The notes under the pieces: model-generated
Told to the model about the DNA's origin: nothing
What the model saw: only the letters and a program-made list of their open reading frames with translations
Database searches by the model: none
Program-made: the position numbers and the translations under genes
Source: Silene noctiflora
Taxonomy: Eukaryota; Streptophyta; Magnoliopsida; Caryophyllales; Caryophyllaceae
Direction: 5' to 3'
Length of the DNA: 21,032 bases
Assembly (NCBI GenBank): GCA_009801015.1
Contig: VHZZ01008933.1
Location: forward strand, 28,697 to 49,728
Shown: positions 1 to 12,400 of the stretch, piece after piece
Layout: each line of letters starts with the position of its first letter
Numbering within the stretch: position 1 is the stretch's first letter

Positions 1-489
1 GAATAAAATTAATGTTTTAGGTAGCCTTTTAAATATATTGTATAGATTTGAAAACACAAAGTCTTAATAGTAAAAACTCTTGGTTGACCGGTTTAAAATT
101 TGAAAGTTAAATATAATGAAAACCCAATATTTTGTATTTGAAAAATCGTAATTAATTTAAAAACTTAACCTTAAAAATTAAGTGCTCTTGTATTCATAGT
201 GATAAACAAATAATAAAAACCCAAACTTTGAAAGTTAAACATATACAATACTTTTTAATTTTTGATAACTCACCTTTTAAATTGTAAATCATGTGCATTT
301 ATTTTAAAAACTAGACATTTAACACAAATTCCTAGTATGTTTATAAGCCAATTTACATAACTCGGGACGTACAGTTATAAATATAGTACCAGTATTATTG
401 TATACTTGTGTAATGCTAGAGAAAGGTAGGACCCACCTGGGGAAAACTTCGAACCCTATCTTCTTTTCTAAACCACGTTTTTCTAACAA
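1..489. other. AT-rich intergenic DNA, no gene seen
   Basis: No coding region, RNA gene or element boundary could be supported here. The only structure noticed is a short, diverged direct repeat built around TTTGAAAGTTAAA, near 99 and near 226, each close to an AAAACCCAA. It ends at the left border of the first candidate Helitron. Confidence 0.6.
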
Positions 490-1369
490 CTAGTTTTATG
501 CCCGTGCACAAAATGCACGGGTCGCTTTTTAAATTATGTTATGTAATAGTAAATGTCACTTGATCCTTTTATACTTACTCGTAATGTTTTTTTATTACTA
601 TTTGAACGATACATTGTATAATAACGACATACAATGTTAAAGTTTCCAAATTGTGCAGATATAATTTCCCATGATTAATTTTTTAATAGCTATACTAAGT
701 AAAAGGGTATTTAAGAGTTTTGTTATAATGAATATAAATAATCTAAATGTATTACAAATACTCGAGATTTCTTTGTATAAATTTCTTTGTTGGTTATTCG
801 ATAATAAATTTAAATTATAATATATGTAATATATTATATGATTAAAATTTAATGTTACGTCATAATTGTATGATTAACCTTTTCTATAATTATGTTTGTA
901 AAAGATTAAGTTAATTAAAGTGAAGGCTCAATTTAATATCAAGCTGATGGTCTAACAGCGTAACTAAATTAGCCTAAATACCAACCAAATCAAACAAAAT
1001 CATCACAAATAGACATAATGAAAGTATTAAAAATTAAAGGTAATCAATCAACCCGCTGGGTTAGAAAGTTCATTTTTATGTATAGTTTTTTTTGTTCATT
1101 TGTAAATTAGTGTTTTTAATTGCTTAATTTATTGTTATTGAACATAAAGAAAATAATGAAAATTGGTTTTGGTATTGTATTATTTGTATACGTCAAGCCT
1201 TACATAAACAAATTTGATCAAGAAATGTAAAGTAAAAGAAAGAGTAATTAAATAAGGCCAATGAATATGGGGTCTTACACTTCTACCCAAAAAAAAGCTT
1301 TTTCAATTCCCAAAATTCAAGGACCAATATAATCTATCTAAAAGACTTAGCTTTTATACTATATTATGT

Positions 1370-1372
<3 letters not shown>
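490..1372 (-). mobile_element. Candidate non-autonomous Helitron (minus strand)
   Basis: Read on the minus strand, the 3' end shows a Helitron terminus: a perfect 8-bp hairpin (arms 501-508 and 514-521, CCCGTGCA/TGCACGGG, 5-nt loop), then 7 nt, then CTAG (490-493), with a T following in the flank (complement of A489). The proposed 5' end reads TCTACATAATATAG on the minus strand (GA at 1371-1372) and is preceded by A (complement of T1373). This gives the expected insertion between A and T. No Rep/helicase coding is visible, so it would be non-autonomous. The 3' end is well supported. The 5' end is a best guess from the TCTA start and could lie elsewhere. The 3' terminus closely resembles that of the element at 1496-2066. 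Confidence 0.55.

Positions 1373-1414
<42 letters not shown>
1373..1414. repeat. Poly(T) tract, 42 T
   Basis: An uninterrupted run of 42 T directly abuts the proposed 5' end of the minus-strand Helitron. It is either a homopolymer microsatellite or the tail of an old minus-strand retroposon. No SINE or LINE body was recognised beside it. Confidence 0.9.
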
Positions 1415-1419
<5 letters not shown>

Positions 1420-1495
1420 TTCTTATACGGAGTATTATTTATTGGACTTATATCATTCATTGAGCCCTGACAGTCATATAGGAGAGTAATAATAA

Positions 1496-2066
1496 CTAGT
1501 TTAGAGCCCGTACAATAAATGCACGGTATATAGAGTTTTTTATTTTGAATAAATTTCTTATATAATAGTGGTATCTCATTAATTATTCATATTTCTCGTC
1601 ATTGTATTTTACTTTGAAATAAAAATGTTGTAGCTAAAAATTAATCAATGTGCGAAAATGTATTTTACAGAAAAATATTTGTATACCACAAATCTAATGT
1701 TTTCAATTTATAAATTCTCTCTTTTTTTTGCCACAAAAGTAATAATAGCGATATAAAGTTTTGTTTTATACATGTAGTTTGGTTCAAGTCATCATTATCA
1801 AATAATAGCATCAATAAATGATTTAAAAACTTATAGTCTTAATAAATTTTATTTATATTTTAATTAAAAATATTATAATTTAAATTTTAGTGAAAATAAT
1901 ATAATTTGATTGTGAATTTAATTTTAATGAAAAGATAATATAGTGAAATAAATCATAATTATTAATTTCTTTATTTAGTGAATGTAATTAATTGTAATTA
2001 ATTTCCTTATTTAAAAAGATGTTTTTTGGAAGGAAAAATTGTGAGAATACCTATTTTTTTAGTAGA
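1496..2066 (-). mobile_element. Candidate non-autonomous Helitron (minus strand), 571 bp
   Basis: The minus strand begins TCTACTAAAAAAATAGG (from 2066 leftwards), preceded by A (complement of T2067). This fits the Helitron 5' consensus TCTMTAYTA well. The 3' end has a 7-bp hairpin with one mismatch (arms 1508-1514 and 1520-1526), a 7-nt spacer, CTAG (1496-1499) and a following T (complement of A1495). Hairpin-to-CTAG spacing is the same 7 nt as in the element at 490, and the next ~80 bp are also recognisably similar, so the two belong to one family. The interior is AT-rich and non-coding. Both ends and the AT target fit, so this is the better defined of the two. Confidence 0.65.
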
Positions 2067-2146
2067 TAAGGATTACTCCGTATTAATAAGGAGTAGTAGT
2101 AAAGCATGTCTATATTGAAGTGGAGCAATGTTTGATGTGATGGGAA

Positions 2147-2602
2147 GGGGGAAGTAGACCTGGCAAAACTGATCCGATCCGATTGGCCCGACCCGAAAAG
2201 ACTGACTGAGACCCGAACTACATCACCCGAATGTAATCCGAAAACCCAAACAGACCCGAACCGGCCCGAAAATGACCCGAGCTCTTGACCTGTAACTGAC
2301 ACAATCCGAAAATGACCCGTTCTGAAACCACCTAACCCGAAAATGACCCGACAAAACAAAGCTCTATTTAAACCAAAAAGACTTGAAATAACTTTTTATC
2401 TCTTATTCATCGACCCGAAAATGACTCGATTCGAAATAACCCGACCCGGTTACCCGAAACTGACCCGATGGACAAACCCGAAATAGACCCAAAACCCAAA
2501 ATGACTCGAGGCGACCCAAATTAACCCGAAATCAATAAAAGACCCGAACTGATCCGATCCGAACCCGACTCGTTGACCCGATTTGTCAGGTCCAGGGGGA
2601 AG
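2147..2602. mobile_element. hAT-like MITE with CCCGA-polymer interior and 8-bp TSD
   Basis: The element proper is 2155-2594 (440 bp). Its ends form 15-bp inverted repeats matching at 12 of 15 positions: TAGACCTGGCAAAAC at 2155-2169 and the complement of 2580-2594, TGGACCTGACAAATC. It is flanked by an exact 8-bp direct repeat, GGGGGAAG, at 2147-2154 and 2595-2602. An 8-bp target duplication with T(A/G)G termini is typical of the hAT superfamily. The interior has no ORF of interest. It is a degenerate polymer in which CCCGA occurs about 18 times on the plus strand (GACCCGAAAATGACCCGAA-like phrases), giving strong strand asymmetry. The right end sits about 110 bp upstream of the probable TATA box of DCAF1, so it forms part of that promoter region. 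A copy of the same family lies at 12238-12365. Confidence 0.75.
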
Positions 2603-2871
2603 CGTTAATTTGAACGCGAGGTTTATAGTGGGGCGGGCCGTGTCCGAAGTAGACGAAGACCCGGGTTTGAGCATTGGGGCTGGAAGTTTCTCAAACAAAA
2701 CCCTTATATATTGAAATAAATGGAAGTGCAATCAATGTGTGCGTCTTCTTCCACTTGTTGATATATACAAAAATTATTACAAATAAATAAAAGAGGAGAA
2801 ACAGAAATTCGAGAAAGAGAGAGAGAGAGATACACACAGACATAGACGAAGGATAATAATACGAAAACAGT
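2603..2871 (+). promoter_or_regulatory. DCAF1: DCAF1 core promoter and 5' UTR
   Basis: Between the MITE and the ATG lie a GC-rich stretch (GGGCGGGCC at 2631-2639), a TATA-like TTATATAT at 2704-2711, and a leader with a (GA)n tract (2816-2830), common in plant 5' UTRs. A transcription start around 2735-2745 is inferred from the usual TATA spacing only. A 13-codon upstream ORF (ATG at 2720, TGA at 2759-2761, second in-frame ATG at 2735) may or may not be in the mRNA, depending on the true start. No other ATG lies between 2762 and 2872. Confidence 0.5.
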
Positions 2872-3443
2872 ATGAATAATGAAATGGTTGAGCGTGTAGT
2901 AGAAGAAGAAGAAGAAGAAGAGGAGGAGGACGAAGAAGAAGTGGTGATAGAGAAGGCGCAAAAGTATATGGAATTAATTACTAATTCCGCTGATAACCCT
3001 AACCCTAAATACCTTCACGCCCTTGCTTCTCTTCTTCAATTCCATGAATCCAGGTTTTTTTTTTTTGTTATTTTTTTTTTTTATGCTTTTGATTTTCACA
3101 AGTGCTTCTCTACCTTGGGTGTAATCTAATTAGGGCTCGCTTGAGAGGGGTAATTGTTACTTGGGGTAATAGAGCCTAAAATAATCACTCTTGTTTTCAT
3201 TCTAACACGGCTGCTTTCAATTTCATGGCGCTCATATTCGTAAGGCCATATTCGCTTTTGCGAAACCACTTTTAACATTTCCATGACTATCTTTACGCTT
3301 TTTCACACAGGTATATCACAGAATCCGATCATTCCTCGTCTACTAACAATCGGGCTTCACACACTATTGGACGCCTCGGTAATTCAATCCGAGTAAGGAC
3401 TTAGTTTCTTTCTGCCAATCATTCATCCCCACTTCTGTTTCTA

Positions 3444-3475
<32 letters not shown>

Positions 3476-6400
3476 CTGTTGTTTAAACTGCTTTTTTCAT
3501 CTTCAGGAAAATGATGATTTTTTCGAATTGATATCATCAAAATTTCTATCAGACTCTAGATACTCAATCTCTGTCCAGGCTGCTGCAGCAAGGGTTCTTC
3601 TTAGCTGTTCATTGACTTGGATGGTAATCTTCTAAACATCTAAGCTCCCCCACTTTGCCTACGTACACACTTTGGAATTTAATATACCGACTTTTTTGCT
3701 GTATCATGCAGTATCCCCACGTCTTTGAAGAAGATGTCTTAGAGAATATAAAAAACTGGGTGTTGGATGACACTGCCAGATCATCTAATGATGGTGGCAT
3801 ATGGCAATGTCAATTTGGGGGAAATAAACCATCTGATTTTGATATGCGTAAGACTTATTCTACCGGCCTTCTTGCTGTATGTTTAACCAGGTATCTTCTA
3901 TATCTTATACTTAACTCGTATTCTTGAGCTGTTCTTGCACTAACAATTATGTATTTACATTGACTCCTTGTGAATGTGTGCAGTGGTAGTCAAGTAGTTG
4001 AAGACGTCTTGACGTCTGGCCTTTCAGCAAAGCTGATGCGTTATCTTCGTAATCGGGTCCTGGGGGAGACAAGTATTAGTCAAAAAGACCCTTGTCACGT
4101 GGTTGAGAGTAAAAATGTCCCTACTGTAGGTGGAAGAAGTAGAGATGAAAGTCGTGCCAGGTTCCGACCGACTCTTGATACTGCTTTGCTAGATGACTCT
4201 AGGACATTAGAAGATGGTGGTTTAGAGGATCTAAGCAATGGTGGATTGGATAAAGAAGCTGTTGTATATGACGCAGATATCGATGATGACAACCGGTGGC
4301 ATGTTCGGGACTTACATGATGGTATGCTAAAAATGATGGATAGAAGTGGTCCTGGAAGATCGATTCACGATGAAGATCTTGATGAAAGCTCTAGAGATGA
4401 CCCTTCAAGGCGTAGAGTTAACCGTGGGTGGATGAGATCTAGAGGGAAGACTAGGGTAGCTGAAAATAGTACAGAGTCTGAACAACTTCTTTTATCTCCT
4501 GGGTCAGGGAGTCGTGGTGGGCAGGGTCGTAGTGGCAAGGACAGGAGTTTGGTAAGAAGTCTGGAAGGGAAACGGGTGACGGATAACAAGAAGTCTAGGG
4601 AAACTGCTGGAGTTACTGTGATTGAAAGAGAAGATACTGATGATTGCTTTCAGGAGTGCAAAATTGCCACAAAGGACATTTCAGACCTTGTTAAGTCAGC
4701 TGTTAGAGCTGCTGAAGCTGAAGCTAGGGCTGCCAACGCACCTGTGGAAGCTGTTAAAGCTGCAGGCGATGCTGCTGCTGAACTGGTCAAAAGTGCAGCT
4801 TTTGACGTAAGTATACCCCATGGAACACCTTCCTAACATCCCTCATCTTTGAAAATTTGAAGTGGGAATCCTTTTTTTCCTTGTAAAATAAGCCGTGTTT
4901 TATAAGTTTCTTTTTCTTTACATGAGCAGGAGTTTAAAAATAATAGCAATGAAGAGGCTGCGGTGTTGGCTGCTTCAAGAGCAGCTTCTACAGTGATTGA
5001 TGCTGCTAATGCAACCGAAGTTTCCAGGTACTCTCTTCGATCTAAGATTTGCAAATATACTACCTCCTGTTCCACATTGTTTTTTCGTTTTAAGAAATCT
5101 AATACTAAAACAATTTAAGCTATACAAGTGAGCGTATTAGAACAGTATAAATGGTGCTTAATATTGAAATTGTTAATTAGGCGTTTGATGGGATTTCTTG
5201 TAATATTGAAATTGTTAATTAGGAGTTTGTACAATGCGGTCCTTAATTTCACCAAAAAATAAAATAAATGAAATTAGAAAAATCCTTGTGAAGTGGCCAA
5301 AAAAAGTGTGGCAAATATTTGTGAAGGGGAGTGACTGATTGAATATTTGTTTTTTTTTTGTCAAGCTATCACTCCCTGAACAGCTAGATAGGATTGTCAT
5401 TTGTCATGGCACACCATAAATGTCTAATTGTATGGTGTATAGGCATCCTGATAATGTGAATGCGGTTTTACCGAATGCTGAAGTTGCTGAACCAGAAGGG
5501 AATGAGGATGGTGTAGAGTTTTCTATTCCAGATAGTGACTTTCTTGCACAACAGAGAGAGAAGTTTTGCATTCAGTGCCTTGAGATCCTTGGAGAGTATG
5601 TCGAAGTTTTAGGCCCCGTGTTGCATGAGAAGGGGGTAGATGTCTGCATAGCTTTGTTGCTGCAATATTCCATGGACAAAAGGGAATCAGAAGTTGGGTC
5701 ATTCCTGCCTGATGTATTGAAGCTAATTTGCGCCTTGGCAGCTCATAGAAAATTTGCTGCAGTGTTTGTGGATCGAGGTGGTATCCAAAAATTGCTTGAA
5801 GTGCCACGAGTCCTGCAAACGTTCTTTGGCCTCTCTTCCTGCTTGTTTACCATTGGCTCTCTTCAGGTTAGTTTCTGCTGTGCACTATAGTCTATAGCCT
5901 ATGTTTTATATTGCCTCGCATATGACACTGGGACTTGGTATGGTACTTCATCTTGGGCCTGGATTTTTCATCAAATTTATTAAGCTCCACATTTGGACAT
6001 CTAACTGTGTTGGATACTTCTAAACAAGGCTACGCCACATCAAACTTGCTGATACTTGCCAGATGCAACTCGGAGTCGAGTTTCTGACACACCGAGGAGA
6101 AGTGACATTCACTTATGGTTAAACAAGTGTCTCGACCAATTATGTAGATACGGACACGACTTGTTTACGTAATACAGTAAAAAAATTCAATACTTCTCTT
6201 TGTTAATCACTCTATAGAATTTATGATATGAGTTGCATATATAAACTAGTGGTCTATCAAGTAGGTCCAGGAAAGAGAACAATCAATAAAAATAAAGCTC
6301 TAATAAGTTAAACGTTACTCTCACGTGTCTAGACTACCCATGCTACATGCATGAAAAAAAAGGGAGGAAGTTTAACTCTCGTTTGCTTTAATCTGGCCCG

Positions 6401-9400
6401 TACCTCCCCCTGTCTCTCTCCTCATTGTTCTTCGTCAAAATGTTCTTTACATTTTTTCCTTTTACTTCTTGATTTTTTTTGAGACTGTTAAAAGTTCAAT
6501 CTCAACTGTGGTGTCATGTCTGATTTTGGCTTTGCCTGTCAAGTGGTCATGTTGTGTCAGCCATGAGTCGTGTCGGACACGCAACAAGGTGGCCAAGTGT
6601 TCAACTGTTTAAGCAACGAAGTGTTCGAGTAACATCGATACTACCTATTAATGTGTTTTTTTTTTGTAATTTTTAAAACTTGATTGTCTTCTTCCCCAAT
6701 GCTGTGCTGATTCTTAATCTATTCTCAGGGAATTATGGAACGTGTATGTGCACTGCCTTCTGAAGTAATTAACCAGGTGGTTGAGCTGAGTCTTCAGCTC
6801 CTGCAGTGCCAGCAAGAGCAGGCTAGAAAAAACGCAGCTTTGTTCTTTGCGGCCGCCTTTGTCTTTCGAGCTGTTCTGGATGCTTTCGATTCTCAGGATG
6901 GTGTGCAGAAAGTACTTGGCCTTCTACATGAGGCTGCTTCCGTAAGGTTAGGGGTTAATTCTGGGACCTTGGGTGCTGCTGCTTCTGGAGCAATTAGGAA
7001 TGATCGACCAAATGGTGATGTTCTGACGTCTTCTGAGAAACAGATAGCGTATCACACATGTGTTGCTCTGCGACAGTATTTTAGAGCACAGCTGCTGTTG
7101 CTTGTGGACAGCATCCGTCCAAACAAAAGCAATCGAAGTGCTGCTCGTCACACTCTAAGCATAAGAGCTGGATATAAGCCTCTTGATATAAGTAATGAGG
7201 CAATGGATGCAGTGTTCCTCCAGATACAAAAGGACCGGAAGCTCGGACCTGCATTAGTAAGAGCTAAATGGCCAGCAGTTGACAAGTTTCTAGCTTGTAA
7301 TGGCCATGTGACAATGCTAGAGCTGTGTCAGGTTACTAGTTTTTCCCTTCGAGAACTGAATTCTTAAAAATTTTAACATATTGGTCGTACTAACTGATTA
7401 TTGTTCATATAGGCTCCTCCTGTTGAGCGATATCTCCATGACTTGCTTCAATATGCATTGGGAGTTTTGCATGTTGTTACATTGGTACCATATAGTCGGA
7501 AGTTAATTGTTACTGCCACACTAAGCAATAATCGTGTTGGGATAGCTGTTATTTTGGAGGCAGCTAATGGACCTGGCTATCTGGACCCTGATGTAAGCTA
7601 ATATGTTGTATTTCCAAAGAACTTTATAATGTAATTTTGTTGCAACTGAATCGGTACTTTACTAATTTTCTATCTTTGTCAGATTATTCAGCAGGCACTA
7701 AATGTGTTGGTCAACCTTGTTTGCCCTCCGCCATCGATCAGTAATAGATCGCCGCTTTTTGCTCAGGCTCAACAGTTGGTCTCTGCCCAAAATGTTCCTG
7801 TGACAGAGATCAAGGATAAAAATGTGTCTGATCGAGCTGTTTCTCTGCTTAATCAGAGTGAATTTAAGGAAAAATTCGGTGAACCTAGTAATGCGGAACG
7901 AGTTTCATCTGCAAGTAACATGCAAAGTCCTGCTTCCTGCGCAACCTCTGGATTAGTTGGTGATCGTCGAATTTCCTTGGGTGTGGGAGCCGGTTGTGCT
8001 GGCCTTGCTGCCCAGTTGGAACAGGGGTACCGTCATGCAAGAGAGGCTGTCCGTTCCAACAATGGTATTAAGTCCCTTTTGCAACTCCTTCAAACACGTG
8101 TGGTGATGTCCCCAGCAACTCTTGATTGTTTGCGTGCTCTTGCATGTCGTGTCTTGCTCGGTTTAGCAAGGGATGACACAATCGCGCACATATTGACTAA
8201 ACTTCAGGTATAAGCTGTTCTCTAGTTCTCTCTCAGACAAATCTTTGCTGATTAAACTTTGTTTTACTCTTGCTTTCGTATGACTTGGAGTTTAGAAGTT
8301 GAATGGATCAAATAATAAAATTAAATCCAAAACATAATATACATTCAATATTGTGCATAGTAATCCTGTTGTTAGTATACCTATGAGTGATCTTATGTAT
8401 TCTGATTCTGGAAAATGTGTAATACTGTTTGTTCAATAACAGTCTCATTTTGTTCTCTGCTTTCATATAGGTTGGGAAGAAGTTATCTGAACTAATTAGA
8501 GATTTGGGTAGTCAGACACCTGGAACCGAGCAGAATCGCTGGCAAACTGAGCTAACGCAGGCGGCGATAGAGTTGATTGCGGTATGGCTATAACTTTTAC
8601 AAGCAATTCTGGTCATGTGTGTAGTGGTCTTGTGCAAGGACTGCAATATGCTTGTCATGAGGTGCTAGCCATCTTGCACAAGCAAAGTCTTCTCGGCCAT
8701 GGTTTATAATTGCACTATCAGTCATGTTTGCATTGACGAGTGTGGATCCTGAAAGTGTAGTACGATCACTTGATCGAACATACTCCCTAGTATAATATAT
8801 CTTCCCTTTTGTTTTAGACACAAAATAATATGGGTAGCAAAGTTACATATTTATCCTCACCCCTCACATGCCTGTCAACTGTCTAGTCTCACACAACAGT
8901 CCAAGTGTCCAACCATTCATCTGCTTAATCACAACCAGTGCTATACCTGTACCGAAAAAAAAAACAAAAAAAAACAGTCCAACACCGCAACAACCACTAA
9001 CACGCCACCAACACCACTAACACAGCTCAAAACAGCCGAAACCCTCCACCACCCAGCGACATAGCCGTAAAACGCCCTCCTTACCCAGAACTTCCCACCC
9101 ACCACCTCGATACAGCCCACACTTTGTCGTGAACTACCCGCAAAACACCATTTCTAACCCTAAAAAGCAGTGGTAATTGGGCAAACCAAACGCTTTGGGG
9201 TAAAGGTGGTTTCTATTGGCGTTGCTGGTGAGGGGTAATGATTGTGGTCAGGTGAACCGAGCGACAGTGGTTTGGTCGTGGGTGGGTTGGTTGGTTGGGG
9301 CTGAAGTGAGGTGGTGGGCAGTCAAGAAAAGGTTGTGAATGAAGGAGAGAGGGTGTGGGACTGGGTGTGGGACTGTGTGTGGGTTGAGATAAGGTTCAAA

Positions 9401-12400
9401 GGAGGAAAAAAGATAGTGGGGTTTATTATATGTCTAAATAAGGTAATAGGGAAGATAAGATGACTGAGCCCAATAAGGAAATAGGGAAGATAACTCAGAA
9501 TAGGTGGTAGTAAGATTTTGTGGCTTAGTTAATCTAGTTTTTTTATTGACAGTCTTGGTTATATCAGTCTTTCTTTTGTTATGGAGCCAAAGACTCATTA
9601 CTCTTTGGCTATGGATTATAATGGAATAAATCAAAATGGCTCACTAAAGTGGCGGTGCTTCTTACTTTTGTGAAGTAGCGGTCCTTCGATGCAGTTCTCG
9701 ACGCAATTTTTATCTTGGGTCATTTGGAAACATCCTCTTTGTGTTAAATATCGGCCAGATGTTGGCTCACCAGCCATATATCGCTAGCCCGGTAGGATTG
9801 GATAACAACATTGTTTCAATCTGAAAATGCTTTTAATATTGTCTTAAGACCATGTTGTGTGGTCAGTTGATGTGTTGCTTGAGGACCTTGAGGTATTAAT
9901 ACGAACTACTATGGTTCTTGGTTGTACTGAAATGTTAGTTTGTGGCAGTAAATCAACATATGAAACATGACTACTAATGTGTTAATTGTGTTTCCATGAA
10001 TTTGTGTTGCTTTGGATGTGTGTTTTTACGTTTAGTAGAAAAAACCTCTATCATATTAATTTTATAACTTCTTGTTAAACAATTGGTCTGGTGATTTGTA
10101 CCCCTACTCTTTCTTATACTAATGATCACTAGAGAGGCCTATGTCTTCATTTCTACACATTTGCATTCGTGTTGTTGATGTTCAAGCTTGTTGTTCTTGT
10201 GCTAAACATATTTTGAATGGTATTCGTGTCCTCTTATTTTGATTGCCTAAACATCTTGTGGTCCTCCTATTCGTTCATATATTATAAGCCAACATTGTTT
10301 TGCTGTTTGTCTGATATGCTCTGTGAGCTTGGATGCTTATCTTTCTTCTTTTGTTTCACAGATCGTAACAAATTCAGGTCGTGCAAGCACTTTAGCTGCT
10401 ACTGATGCAGCTACCCCCACTTTGAGACGTATTGAGAGAGCTGCTATAGCTGCTGCTACCCCCATCACATATCACTCAAGGTATGGTAACTTTTTGTTCT
10501 CTTATCTGGTGGTCTGGATAACTCTTAGTTTCTGATGTTTTAGTTTTTTTTTTTTTTCTTTTCTTTTCTTTTTGGCAGGGAACTTTTGCTGCTTATGCAT
10601 GAGCATCTACAAGCCTGTGGTTTATCTTCAAGTGCTGCTACACTATTAAAAGAGGCTCAATTGACTCCTTTGCCATCCTTGTCTCTCCCTTCATCTTTTG
10701 CTCACCATGCTTCTGTCCAAGAAATGTCTTCCGTACAAATTCACTGGCCAGCTGGGCGGACTCCTGCGGGATTTTTCAATAGTTCTAAGGTGATCCCACA
10801 GAATGAGGACCTCTCAAATCGTGATTTATCAGCTTCCTCAAAGAAGCCTCTTATTTTCTCGCCTAGTTTTAATTCTCGAATAAAATCCCGTGCATCGACT
10901 GAGTTCCAAACACCTTCGATAAGCAAGGTCCAGAGTAGCTCAAGAAAGGCTTTGCCACCTGCGGTCCCTCTGGACACTCCATCGGCATCTACTTCAGAGA
11001 TAACAGCTGATACCGAGGTTACGAAAACGCCAATAGTCTTGTCGTTAAAAAGAAAGTTAACCGATCTAAAAGAGGGAGCTATGTCATCTTCAGCAAAGCG
11101 ATTGAATGCTGGTGATCAAGGACTTAAGTCTCCTGTATTCCAGACTCCTACCAATGGACGCAAAGGAAGTCTTTTAAGTGATGTCCCTGGCTATTTTACT
11201 CCTAATTGTAGTGTTAAGGATTTATACAGTCGGCAAACACCATCTGCCGGCCAGGTTGAAAATTTTGATGAAAATCATGGTGCTGATATGGCTGCCAGCT
11301 CAGAGAGGTTAACGCTGGATTCTATTGTTGTTCAGTACTTGAAGCATCAACATCGTCAGTGCCCTGCTCCCATAACCACTTTACCTCCCCTATCTCTGTT
11401 ACATCCTCACGTGTGTCCCGAACCTCGACGAAGCCTCGACGCTCCGTCTAATGTGACTGCTCGCATTGTTACGCGTGAATTTCGAAGCATGTATAGTGGG
11501 GTCCATGGAAGTAAGAAGGATCGCCAGTTCGTTTACAGTCGGTTTAGGCCGTGGAGAACTTGTCGGGATGACGCCGCTGCCCTTTTGACATGCATGACGT
11601 TCCTTGGAGGCTCATCCCAGATTGCTGCCGGGGGTCATTCGGGTGAGCTCAAAATCTTTGACCTCAGTAGCAATAATATTTTAGAGAGTTGCATCAGCCA
11701 TCAGACTCCTGTAATACTTGTTCAGTCGAACCCTGTAGATGGAACCAATCTTGTTCTTTCGTCAAGTTCTCTTGATGTGAAGCTCTGGGACGCATCTTCA
11801 ATATCAGGAGGGCCAGTTCAATCTTTTGAAACATGCAGAGCTGCTAGGTTTGGGAATACAGGGACTCATTTTGCGGCCTTGCCCACTGAAATTACCCAGA
11901 GGGAAATACTCTTGTATGACATACAAACCCACCAGTTAGACCAGACATTGTCAGACACCTCTTCTGGTCCCTCAGGTCGGGGTCATGCGTACTCCCTTGT
12001 ACACTTTAGCCCATCGGATACAATGTTACTTTGGAATGGGGTCCTGTGGGATAGACGAGATTCGGGACCTGTCCATCGATTTGATCAATTCACAGATTAT
12101 GGTGGCGGTGGTTTCCATCCTGCTGGAAATGAGGTATGTCCGTCGTCTTAGTTTAAAAGGTCATATTGTCAAATGAGTAAAGATCCACGTCCATATCTAA
12201 TTTCAAAAAGCGCACCTCAAGTGCGCGTAAGTGCAAGTAGACCTGGCAAAATAAAGACGAACCCTCGACCTGAAACTGAAAATAAAGTTAATGTGATTTA
12301 AATCGAACCGGTTTAACCCGATCTGAAACTATCTGAAACCGAACTGAATGACCCGTCCAGTTCTAAGTGCAAGGTGCACCTAACAAAGCACCATTAGTAT

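Noticed and set aside
2051-2731. Two minus-strand ORFs rich in FGSG/FGF residues
   Set aside because: They arise from the CCCGA polymer of the hAT-like MITE, which reads as Phe-Gly/Ser-Gly codons in antisense.
3970-3983. ATG at 3970 as the start of a separate protein covering 3970-4836
   Set aside because: It precedes the acceptor at 3982-3983. The frame is DCAF1 exon 5, joined in phase to exon 4.
5059-5400. Stowaway MITE in DCAF1 intron 6
   Set aside because: A TACTACCTCCTGTTCC-like left end is present, but I found no matching right end or second TA.
6000-6640. Possible inverted-repeat element in DCAF1 intron 7 (GTGTCGGACACG and CGACACACCG-like phrases)
   Set aside because: The similarity is short and scattered, and neither terminal repeats nor a target duplication could be found.
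8930-9420. Captured host gene fragment in the intron 11 element
   Set aside because: Both strands are compositionally biased, but no frame gives a recognisable protein segment.
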